The position numbers were made by a program, and so were the translations under genes. From Pontederia crassipes (lineage: Eukaryota > Streptophyta > Magnoliopsida > Commelinales > Pontederiaceae): 64,000 nt of DNA. Below, one piece after another: positions 48,822 through 61,255 of this stretch; position 1 is the stretch's first letter; every line of letters starts with the position of its first letter. Where the stretch lies: assembly GCA_030549335.1 (NCBI GenBank), contig JAUKPH010000028.1:1798001-1862000 (forward strand), in the 5' to 3' direction. The notes under the pieces are model-generated. The model saw nothing but the letters and a program-made list of their open reading frames with translations, was not told the origin of the DNA and did not search any database.

Positions 48822-49613
48822 TCAAAAAGATAGGTGAAGCATATTTGCCACCAAGTCATTGAGTATCAGTTCGTCGATTTCACTTCTGCAGCTAAATTTA
48901 ACGTCTGTGCCTGCAACTTGATCATCAAAACATAGTAAAAAATTAGTTTATTTTTCTTTTGTACAACCTTGTTAGATTTAACTGCTAGCAATACGTGATT
49001 AAGCAAATTAAGCACCTTTTGAAGGTGAGGAGGCCTGCTTGAGTGGGCACGAGGAGATAGGGAGCACGGGGAGGTTCTCGCAGTTGCAGATCTCGATCAT
49101 GTAGCCGTCGGGGTCATGGAAGAAGAGCTGGTCGACCTGAATGCCCCCTTCCTCGACCACGGCGGTCACGTAGTGGATACCGAACTGCGCGAGCTTCTGC
49201 TTCAGCAGGTTCATGTTGGAGCACTGGAAGGAGATGTGGTTGTCCTTGGGATTGATCACCTCCTTCTTCCTCGGCAGGTCCTCCGGGGAGTTGCACTGCA
49301 GCAGGTGGATGCCAGTCCCGTAGTTGAACAGCCTGCACATGTTATAATTTGCATGCATGCATGAGAGTCCAAATTAAGCGGACAATGTATAAAATGCATA
49401 TGTTGCAAGATTTGATCTTTTGCCCATGGGAGAGAATTAACGAGATCTGGGAACTACTGTACCAGGCGCCGGAGAAATCGAAGGAGGAAGGCCTCTTGAT
49501 GCTGACAAATCCGAGCACCTCTTCGTAGAACTTGACAGAATGGATCACTGATCTGCAGAGGAATGAGACATGGTTCAATGAAACCAAAGGCATCTCCTCG
49601 TTCATGTCGAGAC

Positions 49614-49617
<4 letters not shown>
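48822..49617 (-). CDS. GLYI-like glyoxalase/VOC-fold protein, copy 2
   Basis: Same three-exon layout as copy 1: exon 1 49617-49463, exon 2 49332-49016, exon 3 48910-48822 (exon 3 predicted). The exon 2 protein is identical to copies 1 and 3; exon 1 has Lys29 where copy 1 has Asn29. Unlike the other copies it has almost no promoter of its own. Upstream of its start there are only about 43 bp of CT repeats before 3'-flank sequence of copy 3, whose predicted stop is at 49717. It may depend on read-through from copy 3 or be silent. The coding frame is intact. Confidence 0.85.

Positions 49618-49661
<44 letters not shown>
49618..49661. repeat. (CT)n tract at the local duplication junction
   Basis: CT repeats upstream of GLYI copy 2 run straight into CTCCAAAAACTTGTCTCTCC, which is 3'-flank sequence of the gene (compare 48768-48785). 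The junction therefore lies inside or beside the CT tract. Confidence 0.85.
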
Positions 49662-49665
<4 letters not shown>

Positions 49666-49716
49666 CAAAAACTTGTCTCTCCTCCCCAGAGCACAAGCCT
49701 GTTGTGTCCCCAAATC

Positions 49717-50512
49717 TCAAAAAGATAGGTGAAGCATATTTGCCACCAAGTCATTGAGTATCAGTTCATCGATTTCACTTCTGCAGCTAAATTTAACGTC
49801 TGTGCCTGCAACTTGATCATCAAAACATAGTAAAAAATTAGTTTATTTTTCTTTTGTACAACCTTGTTAGATTTAACTGCTAGCAATACGTGATTAAGCA
49901 AATTAAGCACCTTTTGAAGGTGAGGAGGCCTGCTTGAGTGGGCACGAGGAGATAGGGAGCACGGGGAGGTTCTCGCAGTTGCAGATCTCGATCATGTAGC
50001 CGTCGGGGTCATGGAAGAAGAGCTGGTCGACCTGAATGCCCCCTTCCTCGACCACGGCGGTCACGTAGTGGATACCGAACTGCGCGAGCTTCTGCTTCAG
50101 CAGGTTCATGTTGGAGCACTGGAAGGAGATGTGGTTGTCCTTGGGATTGATCACCTCCTTCTTCCTCGGCAGGTCCTCCGGGGAGTTGCACTGCAGCAGG
50201 TGGATGCCAGTCCCGTAGTTGAACAGCCTGCACATGTTATAATTTGCATACATGCATGAGAGTCCAAATTAAGCGGTCAATGTATAAAATGCATATGTTG
50301 CGAGATTTGATCTTTTGCCCATGGGAGAGAATTAACGAGATCTGGGAACTACTGTACCAGGCGCCGGAGAAGTCGAAGGAGGAAGGCCTCTTGATGCTGA
50401 CAAATCCGAGCACCTCTTCGTAGAACTTGACAGAATGGATCACTGATCTGCAGAGGAATGAGACATGGTTCAATGAAACCAAAGGCATCTCCTCGTTCAT
50501 GTCGAGACCCAT
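49717..50512 (-). CDS. GLYI-like glyoxalase/VOC-fold protein, copy 3
   Basis: Exon 1 50512-50358, exon 2 50227-49911, exon 3 49805-49717 (predicted). The protein equals copy 2 in exons 1 and 2 (Lys29). Introns differ from copy 2 by only a few bases. This copy keeps the original promoter of unit B, with the TATA-like block at about 50.61 kb, and adds a very long CT tract farther upstream. Functional assignment as for copy 1. The frame is intact. Confidence 0.88.
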
Positions 50513-50536
50513 CTCTCTCTCTCTCTCTCTCTCTCT
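50513..50536. repeat. (CT)n tract next to the start of GLYI copy 3
   Basis: About 12 CT units directly upstream of the start codon, matching the tract upstream of copy 1. Confidence 0.85.
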
Positions 50537-50643
50537 GCTGGCTGGTTAGCTGGAGGCAAGCAGGGAGGGAGGGTGTGGTGTGGCAATCTAAGTGGCAACT
50601 TCGGTGGTGGATATATAGTATACAATGGGGCAGGGAAGAGAAG

Positions 50644-50772
<129 letters not shown>

Positions 50773-51327
50773 ATGAAATGTGAACAAACTAATAATTGAA
50801 TCACGAAATAAACAGAGCTAAAAAAAGATTCGAGGGGATTGTTAATAATTGATTGGACAGCGGTCACATGATGGTCCTCGTTCTGGCCCACTTGAGCTAA
50901 ACGTTGATCCGTACAATCACCATCGACGTGGCGTGGGCCCCCCCCCCCTTTTCTTTGCTTTGCTTCATGATATCTCCCGGTCAAATTGATGGATGCAAAA
51001 TTCAGAATCCTTAATTAATAGGTGACTATCGACAAATATTTTACTAAAATAATTAATTTATATAATATTAACTAAGGTGTCAAATTGAGATCACTTTTTT
51101 AATTGGTTTAACTTTATTTTTATTTTAGTTTACAGAAAGAAATAGAAAAAATGTATATATATATATGGGAAAGAACACCACTTATATATTATCATAATAA
51201 TTGCAATTATTGTCAAGAGAAATATATATATTTATAATATTTTGATATGGAAACAACGTGGGAGATGACGTGGCATCGATGTGGTTACGCGTTGAAAGAA
51301 TGCTTTTTTATCCTACTGTTATTTTTC

Positions 51328-52615
51328 TAGATCCGTGTTGGAATTAGTGCTAACTTATTATTGGAAGATTAACAACGCTAAGCAAAAAGATTAACCAATG
51401 AAATTGCGAATTTGGTGTGGAATTTTGGATTTCCGTGTGACTCTCTAACTCATCTAAGTGAAGTTGTGTACGTATAATTAATTAAGTTGATCAGGAATTA
51501 GAAAAAAAGGGGACAAAATAGTTGTCAAATTTCCATCTAGTAATCTACAGTTTCAAGCAATTGATCTTTACATGTAACCATCAAGTCTAAATTTTTGCAA
51601 ACAATGAATACTTCAAGCTAGGGTTAGAATTTTTGTGTTGATTGAAGGATATTAATTACCTACTTTTGGTGAAATAGTAGTGGGTGGGATTCATGACAAC
51701 CCCTCATTTTGATTTATGAACAGATCTTTCTTTTAAAAGTTTCATTTCCCTTGATTTTATTACTTGGAGATTAACTAATAGTCACATGTTAACATATAAT
51801 CGAATTTTAACATTGTATGAATTAGTTTAACTCAGATATTTTAACTATTTTTCAAGAATTTATTGATGGCTTTGATCACAATACATTAAATTTGAGCTTT
51901 TAAAACTTCGAATGTAGAGTAAAATATTTATATATGTAGAGCTTACAATGGATTAACACTAAAGTAGACTAATAGAATAATTATATATTAATTTATTTTA
52001 TTAGTTAAATAGTAAATTTACTCAAATTTAATAAGATCACTCGGTTATCATAACTTTTTTATTCTTGAACTATAAGCATGTATTACTTCATATATAACTT
52101 ATATGATTAATTTAAACATAAATTATAATTATTAAATTAATTGAATAATAAATAATAATCCTTCTACATCAAGGTATAAATCGGAATGTTTTGCGTACTC
52201 ATTAATCTCTTTGATTTATTCATCCATCTAAAAACTTAACAAACAACCCAAACAAAACCAACTTTTGTGCCGAAAAATTCAAAAATAGCTATATGTAAAT
52301 TAATTATGTGAATGAAAATATTAAATATAATTACATTTAAAATGATAAAAAAACCTTCAGAAAAGAAGAAAACAAAATGGAAATGGGAAAAAATGTGGAA
52401 AGCACATAACAAGGAGAAGTTCCAAAAGTGAGCACTGTAGTAGTAAACTTTTTACATCGCAAAAGAGTGGTTTTTAAAAGTTATTATTTGCTTAGGGTTT
52501 GTTTGATTGTGGGTAAAAAAATAAGTTAAATAAGAGAAAGAAAAGAATGAAAATGGAGTTACATTGAATTTATAAGAAAAGAGAAATGATAGGAAAGTCT
52601 TTTCTTTTCTCTCCA
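51328..52615. other. AT-rich spacer right of unit B
   Basis: No coding frame or clear mobile element is seen. A MITE-like end, GGGTTTGTTTGATTGTGGG, occurs at about 52.50 kb and could pair with GTCAAACGTATTC at about 52.97 kb. Confidence 0.45.
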
Positions 52616-53216
52616 TTCCTCTTTAATATCTCATTTTTTCAATTCAAAATTGGAATGAAACAAAAAAGAAGAAAGATATAATTAAAACGTATTTTCATAT
52701 ATTTTTTTGTGGGAAAAATATTTTCATATTTAATCTTATAAACCTAGCATATAAATATACACATAAAAAATAAAATAAAAAATAAAATTATTATGAAATC
52801 TTTATTCATCCCCACAAAATTACCATTCCTTTTCATTTCCTACTCATCTTTTCTTTTCTCTTTTTTTTCTTCCCTTTTTTTTAATGGCTCTCTAACAAAA
52901 AAGGTCGTTAGGATCTTTCGTCTCCTTTTTAGCTATTCCATTAAAAAATTAAGAAAAACCATTCCAAGTCAAACGTATTCATAAGTCATTAGGGAGCAAA
53001 ATACTTTTTTTTACCCATATCAATTTTCAAACTATCTTTATAAAAAAGTCTTTGGCAATTTTAATATATCTATACACACATATTTTAAAGGAGAGACACA
53101 CATATTAAATCGTAACAATGGAATCAATTCTCATCCAACTATTTCTTCTATTAATGATGATATATATATACTGAATGTGTTAATCATTAAATGTTTATTA
53201 GTCAACCATTATCGTA

Positions 53217-53273
<57 letters not shown>

Positions 53274-54130
53274 TAGGGGGAAAGAAGGCATGTGAATGAT
53301 CATGCTGCCCTCTAACTCTAAAGCTATTAACATATGCATTTGCAAGTAGCGCGACAATAATAATTAAATTCCCAATGGCCACATGAACATGGAAGTGACC
53401 TCCATATGCCTCCATTGAAAGATTAAATTGATCACGTGGATCGTACCTTCGAATTTTTTAACTGATCGCATTCTACGGAATTGAGTTTATTATTTTTTTA
53501 TCAAGCATCTAAGTTAAGTATGATTATTTGGTGTGTGTGCGTGTATTATACATGTGGATTGAACAAGAATATATCTTGTAATTCTATAATTAAAGGGATA
53601 ATATTTAGAGATTAATGGATGTAAAAAGTATGCAAAACATATATTTATATAATATATTATAAAAATATTTTTAAACATTCTAGACGACTGAAAAATATTA
53701 TAATTATATAACTGAAATTGAATCAACTATATAAGTTAATCTCTTTTCTACTACGTTTGTGGATGATAGCATGAGTTGCTTATGATAAGATGGACGACCC
53801 GGATTCAGAAATTTAATTATTTATTAAATTAATTAGGTGATGGAGGAGGGGAGGAGTCGTCGCTTTCGTTGATCTTTTCCTTGTCGAATTGGTAGGCCAT
53901 CAATTTGGTGGTGGAATCAAATTATTATTAGTTGAATATATAGGTATTAAAAAAATGAGTTGCACGACTTGATAAGTGGCTTCGACGGAAACGGACGCAT
54001 GAAATGACATGATATGAAATGGATCGATAAGGACATGCATGATGCATGCCATTCATGTTTCATTTCATAGATGATCCAAGTCAGCACACCCACCAACACC
54101 CACAATCTTATCCGCGTGGTGCTGCATATC
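52616..54130. repeat. Non-coding segmental duplication, unit 1
   Basis: Collinear with 58.12-60.70 kb. Shared anchors: TTATGAAATCTTTATTCATC (52.79 and 58.26 kb), CATTCCAAGTCA (52.96 and 58.36 kb), GGCATGTGAATGATCATG (53.29 and 58.75 kb), GATGATAGCATGAGTTGCTT (53.76 and 60.33 kb), GGCTTCGACGGAAACGGACG (53.98 and 60.55 kb). No convincing gene is inside. Confidence 0.82.
53216..53271. repeat. (TAA)n microsatellite
   Basis: About 18 perfect trinucleotide units. The duplicate at 58.72 kb has only two or three units, so it expanded after the duplication. Confidence 0.9.
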
Positions 54131-55107
54131 AAAATATTGTTAAATTTAGAGATATTTTCATAACTCGCTTATAAATTATCATGATTTTTTATGTTTAACG
54201 TCAAATTATAAATTTAATTTTTGGATTCCTAAATTATTGTGTCTTTTTAACTTTAGTCCTTTCGTCCACTTCTATCATATTTTATGTTAGTTTTAATTTT
54301 TTTTATTTATAAAAAGACTAAATTATCTCTTTTTCTGTATCACATAAAGAAGTGACATCATTCAAATCCTAAGAATAACAAGTCAATGAAAAAAATATCA
54401 ATCAAAATAACATTTGCAACTATTACAAAGGACTCGATCACTGAAAAAAAGATTGTCTCAAGAAAAAGATAAAGAAGTTGCTACGATAGGAATACGAAAA
54501 TGCAATTGGCTTTAGAGGAGAGTTGAATTTTTTATTTAGAATGCTCTTATGATATGATTCCACACAAAAGAGTGATTTTCAACTTAACTTTGATGAAAAT
54601 GTCATCATGGATGATGATGCAGTTTGTAAAATAATTAAAATCGACTCAATTTAGATTAGAACTCATGACAATCAAATAAGGACATTGACAAAGGTCCATC
54701 GTGTTCTACAATTGAAGAAAAATATAATATCATTAGGAGCATGGTTCATAAACTCTCGAATTTGACATTTAAACTCTTACGAGTTCACGAATTTAACCAT
54801 GAAACCGAGTCAACTCGGAGTAAAATCGAACTTGGTGGTAAATTCGAGTAGACTCTGGTGGATTCAAGTAAACTCGAATAAACTCATAGAGTCTATAAGT
54901 AGAATTTTCAAATGCAAAAGTTAAACATTTAACCAAGATTTGAAGTCAAAATTGAAATAAAAATAACATTAAAAATACTTTATATTTTAATTTGTATGTC
55001 TCATGAACTATTTTGGTAATTTGATATATAACTTAATTAATATATAACTTAATTTGATATATAACTTAACTTATTTGGTAATTTGTATGTTTTAATTTAA
55101 CAACGGT
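54131..55107. other. AT-rich spacer with short internal repeats
   Basis: Contains repeated ACTCGA/GAGTTTA-type words (54.76-54.90 kb) and a small tandem TTGATATATAACTTAA repeat (55.02-55.07 kb). No gene is seen. Confidence 0.4.
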
Positions 55108-57062
55108 TGCCTATAGGACTGGATGATACAAAACATTTCATTCAACTTACAATATGCTGAGGGTCTAAGTTGGTCAATTCTTTTTGGAGCTACTTGTTGG
55201 CAACTCTGGATGTGGAGGAATAGAGCCATCTTTCACAATGACATAACCCAATTATTCAATCCCATAAGCACAATAAGAAGAGCAGCAAACCAATATCAAC
55301 TAGCATCTGCATGATTCATGGCCTTTAACACCCAAGCTCTCCAAGGCATTCACAATAATGGGAGAAACCTCCCTCTGGGTGGATTAAGTGTAACACAGAT
55401 GATGCAACAACTAGAGGAGGTCTCACCACTGGAATATGTGGTTTATTTCGTGACTCGTGAGGGCAATGGCTGCATGGGTTCACCAAATTCATTGGTGCAA
55501 CTACTCCCATTGTAGCGGAGCTATCAAGTGCATTGATTGGACTGGAGCAAGCATGGGAGAAAGGTTACTCACGACTCATTAGGTAGAATTTCAAATGGCA
55601 CCAAGAGGGGAGGGTGAATTGGTGTTAAATCAAAAATGTCGATTTCATAAATATCATCGTAGAAGTACAAAACTGATTTTTTAAAACCTTTTAAAATAAA
55701 GCAATTCAGATCATAAGCATAATATGAACGGGGAGAAAGAGAGAAAATCAAACGCAAAGACATGGTGGTTGTTGACGATGTTTGGCCACACCTTGACCTA
55801 CGTCCCCGTTTCGACTTCTTGATTTCGGAGATTCCACTAATCTCTTTCTTGATTCTAAATGGAGCAAGGAAGAAAGTCATTTACATCAACCATCTTTTCT
55901 CCGCTTCGAAACACAAGGAAACTTCTCATTCTAGGAAGATAATCTATTTCTCTCGTTCAAGAGGTAAGATTTAGAACATTTTTTTACATCGGAACTCTCT
56001 CTATTTTTTCTGAACAAAAGTGTTTCTTACTTTTGCAATTTTATGCTCACAAGAAAAGAGGAGAGAAAGAAGAGAAAACTATAAAATGAAAATTTCAAGA
56101 AATGATATCTCTTTGATGACTTGAAATTTTTTTTCAATGAGTGAATGACTGCATTTGCCTTTGGCTTTGGCACTTCTTTTATAGTCTTCAATGTGCGAAA
56201 AATTCGTCCAGAAATTGTTCCACAAATTTCTCCTTCAAATTTGACCGTTACTGTTCATTTGACTCGGATGTCGATCGACCGCACTTCTGGACCGGTCGAT
56301 CGGTTTATGTGACCGTTGCGCATGTTCTTCAACTTCTATGCTTGATCGGTCGATCGGTCCGTCATTGACCGGTGTCAGCTCGATGTCATTCGGAGCAGGC
56401 TCATTATTTGTCGATTGATCGGCATCTTCTATTCGGTCGACCGATATCATCTCGACCGGCCTTGTTTGCTTCGACCGGAGGGTTGACTGACCTACACTAT
56501 TTTGAGCATAACTTTTTGTACAATTATCTAAATTAGATTATCTTGGAGTCTATGGAGAGCTAACATAATTCTCTACAATTTTGATGTTCCACATTCATCC
56601 AAAACTAATCAAAGCATAGTGCATAAAGTTATCCATTTTTCTTTAAATTTTTTCAGCATTTCAACTTTAATCTTTCAAAGTTTGTTTCATCAAAATATAA
56701 TTTTATATGTCATTTAAAACTTTGACTCAACAGATTCACTAGAAGCAACTCACCTGATTAATGGTCTCACCAAACCAGGGTTGCACATTTCTGAACTTGA
56801 TGAGAAAATACAAAGGGATCTCAAAAGGAATTGGAAAGTTATCGTCCTTCATGCCTATCGCAAAGCGAATATGACTACAGATTGGCTCACGCATCATGCA
56901 CTCACCTCAAGCTCTGGTCTCTTAATTTGGCCTACACCATCAGTTGCAATGGACAGCTTGCTATTTGGGGACATTGTTGGGATATCTATATCCCGCTTCT
57001 AGTTTTCTATTTCATTTTGTTCGTGTATCCCGGGCTTAGGCCTTTTATATTAGCGAAAAAAA
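55108..57062 (+). mobile_element. 5'-truncated L1-type LINE, interrupted by an LTR-like insert
   Basis: The left part (55108-55584) encodes the end of the LINE ORF2 protein: FGATCWQLWMWRNRAIFHND, then an RNase H start with WIKCNTDDATTRGG, broken by stops. After the insert the same domain resumes (DSLEATHLINGLTKP, about 56.73 kb), followed by a typical LINE 3' UTR and a short poly(A) at 57055-57062. No endonuclease or reverse transcriptase was ever included. Target repeats could not be identified. Confidence 0.75.
55585..56732 (+). mobile_element. LTR-like insert in the LINE (fossil)
   Basis: Begins near GGCACCAAGAGGGGAGGGTG and ends TTTGACTCAACA, words typical of LTRs of the SIRE/Maximus kind. 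It is about 1.15 kb without an internal coding region, so it is most likely a solo LTR. It contains a cluster of CGGTCGATCGG/TCGGTCGACCGA motifs (56.26-56.48 kb). The left boundary is approximate; family is uncertain. Confidence 0.45.
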
Positions 57063-57903
57063 TAGTGTAATGAATTGTTAAAAATAATGAATGGTTATGC
57101 AATTCAATATGAGTGAGTTGAAATATGATCAATGAACTCATTACATTTGAAATTAACATACATAAATTATTTTTCACAAATATTTTAGAACATATAATGA
57201 TGAATATATACATAAAGTCATGTACATAAACTCTACGAGATTACATTTTGAATTTACGTGTCCAGTTTACGGAATGTAAAATGAGTCAACATAAATTCTC
57301 GAGTTTGAAAATCTTGATTAGTAGTTTTGGATTCGAAAGGATGTCGAATTGATATTGCAAGAGCTGTTCTTGCGGACACCAAGAGTGATGTTGAAGTCAT
57401 GAAAGGAGTCAAATAAAAGTTCTTGTACATACTATAAGACAATAATTCCCGACATAGCTATAGTAATTAATTCGTCCAAATCAGAATCAAAAGCATCCGA
57501 TTAGGACATATGAGTAAAAAAGTAAAAAAATATATTAACATCATCAACAAAACGCAATCATAAGATATCCAAAATTGAATTATGCAAGCATTGTGTCTTC
57601 AGCAAAAAAAAATGCTTTCAGTTCAGCAAAGCAATGCACAAGACAAGGGCAATACTCGATTATATCCACGTTGAATGTTGAGAACCCTCTCATGTCCTAT
57701 TTTTGGGAGGTTTTGTATATTCTCTATTTGTGATATATGATTACTTAAGGATGACATGAGTATTCATGATGAAGCACAAGAGTGAATTATTCGAAGCATT
57801 CAAACAATAAAAGGTTTTGGTGGAGAATTAGACATTGAGAAAGATGAAATATTTTCATACCTACTCCCTCTACCTCGTTGTATATTCTTTTTTCTTCGTT
57901 ACT
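57063..57903. other. AT-rich spacer
   Basis: No gene, RNA or transposon end could be supported between the LINE tail and the solo LTR. Confidence 0.45.
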
Positions 57904-58111
57904 TGTTACGAAAAGAGGGAGAGAGGGATCGCACGATACACAGAAGAACACGAAGAAGAAAAATGGCGGCGGATTTTTATTATGGAATAACGATGATTAC
58001 AAGGATGGATCTCTGCCTAGATCCCTAGCGAGATACCCGTAGAAAAATTCTGCTGAAGTGTCTAACTATGTAGGAGGACCAACTGGGTTCGGATTCAAGA
58101 CATTATTAACA
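57904..58111 (-). mobile_element. Solo LTR with perfect 5-bp target duplication
   Basis: On the minus strand it reads TGTTAATAATGTCTTGAATC to TTTTCGTAACA. It is bounded on both sides by TTACT (57899-57903 and 58112-58116). It is a short relative of the LTR at 27078-27443. The exact target repeat marks it as a solo LTR left by LTR-LTR recombination or an equivalent loss. It lies right at the left edge of duplication unit 2. Confidence 0.82.
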
Positions 58112-58116
58112 TTACT

Positions 58117-58476
58117 CTTTAGATCCCATTTTTTAAATTCAAAATCGGGATGAAAAAAAAAAGAAGAATGATATAATCAAAATATATTTTCATGTTTAAT
58201 CTTATAAACTTAGCATATAAATATACATATAAAAAATAAAATAATCTAAATAAAATTATTATGAAATCTTTATTCATCCACACAAAATTACCATTCTTTT
58301 TCATTTCCAACTCATCTTTTCTCTTCTCCTTCTTTTCTCTTCCTTTTTTTTAAGAAAAACCATTCCAAGTCAGTCGTATTCATAAGTCATTAGGGTGCAA
58401 AATACTTTTTTTTTACCTATATCAGTTTTCAAACTATTTTTATGAAGCCTTTGGCAACTTAATCTGAACTCTGAAG

Positions 58477-58510
<34 letters not shown>

Positions 58511-60705
58511 CAATATGTAGTCAAATATCGTCTTCATGCTGGATAATTAACTTAGGATCCCAAGAAATCCGGGCAATGAGAAAAAAAAGAGAAAGGATAA
58601 TACATAATTAATATGTATGACAAATGGAATCAATTCTCATCCAACTATTTCTTCTATTAATGATGATATATATGCCAACTGTAAATATACTGATCATTAA
58701 ATGTTTATTAGTCAACCATTATGATAATAATTATGTAGGGAGAAAGAAGGCATGTGAATGATCATGTTTCCCTCTAACTCTAGGGCTATTAACATATGCA
58801 GTTGCAGTACCACGACAATAATAATTAAATTTCCATTAATGGCCACATGAACATGGATGTGACCTCGATCTATGCCTCCTCAGATTCTACGGAATTGAGT
58901 TTATTATTCTTTCATCAAGCATCTATGTTAGTATAATTATTTGGTGTGTGTGTGTATACAACACATGTGGATTGAACAAGAATATATCTTGTAATTTTAT
59001 AATTAAAGATATAATATTTAAAGATTAATGAATGTAAAAAAAATATGCAAACCGTATATACATATAATATTATACACATAATAATATATTATAAAAAAAT
59101 ATTTTCTAAACATCCTAGACTAAGTTATATAACTGAAATTGAATCAACTATATAAGTCAATCTTTTTTTTCTGTAATATGGTTAGTTAAAAAAAATAAAG
59201 GAGAAGGCCAAATTGTAATAACATAACATCAAATTGCTGATTATTTTGTAATAGGTAAAAATGGTAAACAAATAAGGATTCAATAACTTGAAAGTTCATG
59301 GCTCCATCCCTTGACTTGTTTTGGTTTGGATATTATTATTAAAATAGAGCATTTAAGAATTGACTTGGAATGTTCGATTTTGTCCTAACTCAGTTAGGAT
59401 ACACAAATTTGAAGCTTTAATAAAGGTAAAGCAAATCAACTTAGGAGGCATGTACTTGGATACAAGAACTAGTTATTACGAGAAACGGCCATGGTATCAT
59501 TTAAACCTCAAGTGACATGAAAGCATATAGAGCACGAAAGGTGCATAGGACTTGCATTTTAATTCATTAACCAGGCATTGTAACCAAAATCATCTCAAGA
59601 TTGATTGATCGATTGATTAATGCATCGGCCATCCAAAATGTTACAACGAGTGCAAAAAAATAGCCATGTTTCCATCCCTTGACTTGGGGCGTTTACAAGG
59701 TGACGACGAGGATCTCATGACCAAGGACAAATTTCCCATGTTTCTTTTTTATCATTTTGGGATCAATTAATTAGTTGCTGAAATATATACTAGTGTTAAA
59801 TAACTGAGAATTATCACGCATCTCTATATGTTAATTAGTATTATTACATTACATTTTGTCATCCATCATTTGTTGGACAGGGAAGGAATAAAACGTGGGA
59901 TTGTGCCCCAAATCCGCACACGACTCACGACGGTGAGAGTAGCGGTCTCCTTATGGTAATTAATTTAAATGTAAAATATCATAAGAAACAATAAATCCAA
60001 TGGAAATTATATTCTATATTTTTTAGTTATGTTTGTTTTGTTGGTCGGATGTATTTTTACAGCTATACGGCAATTGTATCAAGTTAATATAAACATGAGT
60101 ATTTGTGTATATAAAGTAATTATTTGTTGACCAACAAAAATTGGAATAAAATGTTAGTAAATCCTCTTCTTTAAGTAAAGATTTGGAGTTCGAGTTCTTC
60201 TAAATGTAAAAAAAAATTTATTGTGAATTTCACTTGTCACATTCAGATGACTCGAGACGATTTTATTGAATATCTTTCACTGTCAGGCACGCGACTCGGG
60301 ACGATCAATTTTACTACTTTTATGGATGATAGCATGAGTTGCTTATGATAAGAAGGACGACGCGGTTTCAGAAAATTAATTATATAATTAAATTATTAAA
60401 TTAATTAGGTGGTGGAGGGGGAGAGGAGTCGTCACTTTCGTCGATCTTTTCCTTGTGGAATTGGTAGGCCATCAATTTTGGTGGTGGAATATCAAATTAT
60501 TAGTTGAATATATGTATTAAAATTTTTTTTGGACGACTTGATAAGTGGCTTCGACGGAAACGGACGCATGAAATGTGCATAAATCTTTTAACGAGAACAA
60601 ATGACATGGCATGGATCGATCAGGACGTGCATGATGCATGCATCCATGATTCAATTCAAAGATTGACAAATGTATGGGATCCAAGTCAGCACACCCACCA
60701 CCGAG
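58117..60705. repeat. Non-coding segmental duplication, unit 2
   Basis: Second copy of 52.6-54.1 kb. It carries about 1.15 kb (59.17-60.32 kb) not present in unit 1, and an (AT)n tract at 58.48-58.51 kb. No gene is supported. Confidence 0.8.
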
Positions 60706-61255
60706 TTGAGATGCGCAAATCGGATGCGTCGGCGGCGCTCGGAGAGGAGGAGGCAATCGACGACAGATCGTCCATCAGGGATGCTGAGGACGGAGGACGG
60801 TGGCACGGTGAATCGGCGGATCGGGGACGCAACGTGGAGGAAGGGGGAGAGAGAGGACATAGGGTCGTGCGTCGGTGACGCTCTGAGAGGAGGACGAGGC
60901 GATCGGTGACGGCAACACACGAGAAAAGCGGGAACGGCATCGGCGGAGCTCGAGCTCGTAGATCTGTGACGGCGGTGATGGAGAAGCAAGGATGGCAGCA
61001 GCGCAGATCGAGGACGGGCGGTCGACGTCGAGCTCGCGGATCGGGGACAGACGGAGGTCGATGTCAAGCGCGCACATCTGTTGTGGGGCGGTGATGGTCG
61101 GAGACGGAGATCGGAGACGGACGATGGTCGGAGGAGAGAAGAGAGAGCAGAGGGGGAGAGAGAAGAGAGAGCGGATGGGGAAGAGAGCACAGAGAGAGGG
61201 GGTAGAGAAGAGAGAGAGGACGCGCATCCGTCCGATCTAATCGGACGGATGAGAA
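60703..61255. repeat. GC-rich, purine-skewed degenerate repeat region
   Basis: About 550 bp built from variants of GATCGG(G/A)GACGG and ending in GAGAGAAGAGAG-type purine runs, abrupt against AT-rich flanks. Open frames occur on both strands but have low-complexity composition (Ser/Arg/Glu), so they are not taken as genes. It may be part of an unrecognised transposon. Confidence 0.5.
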
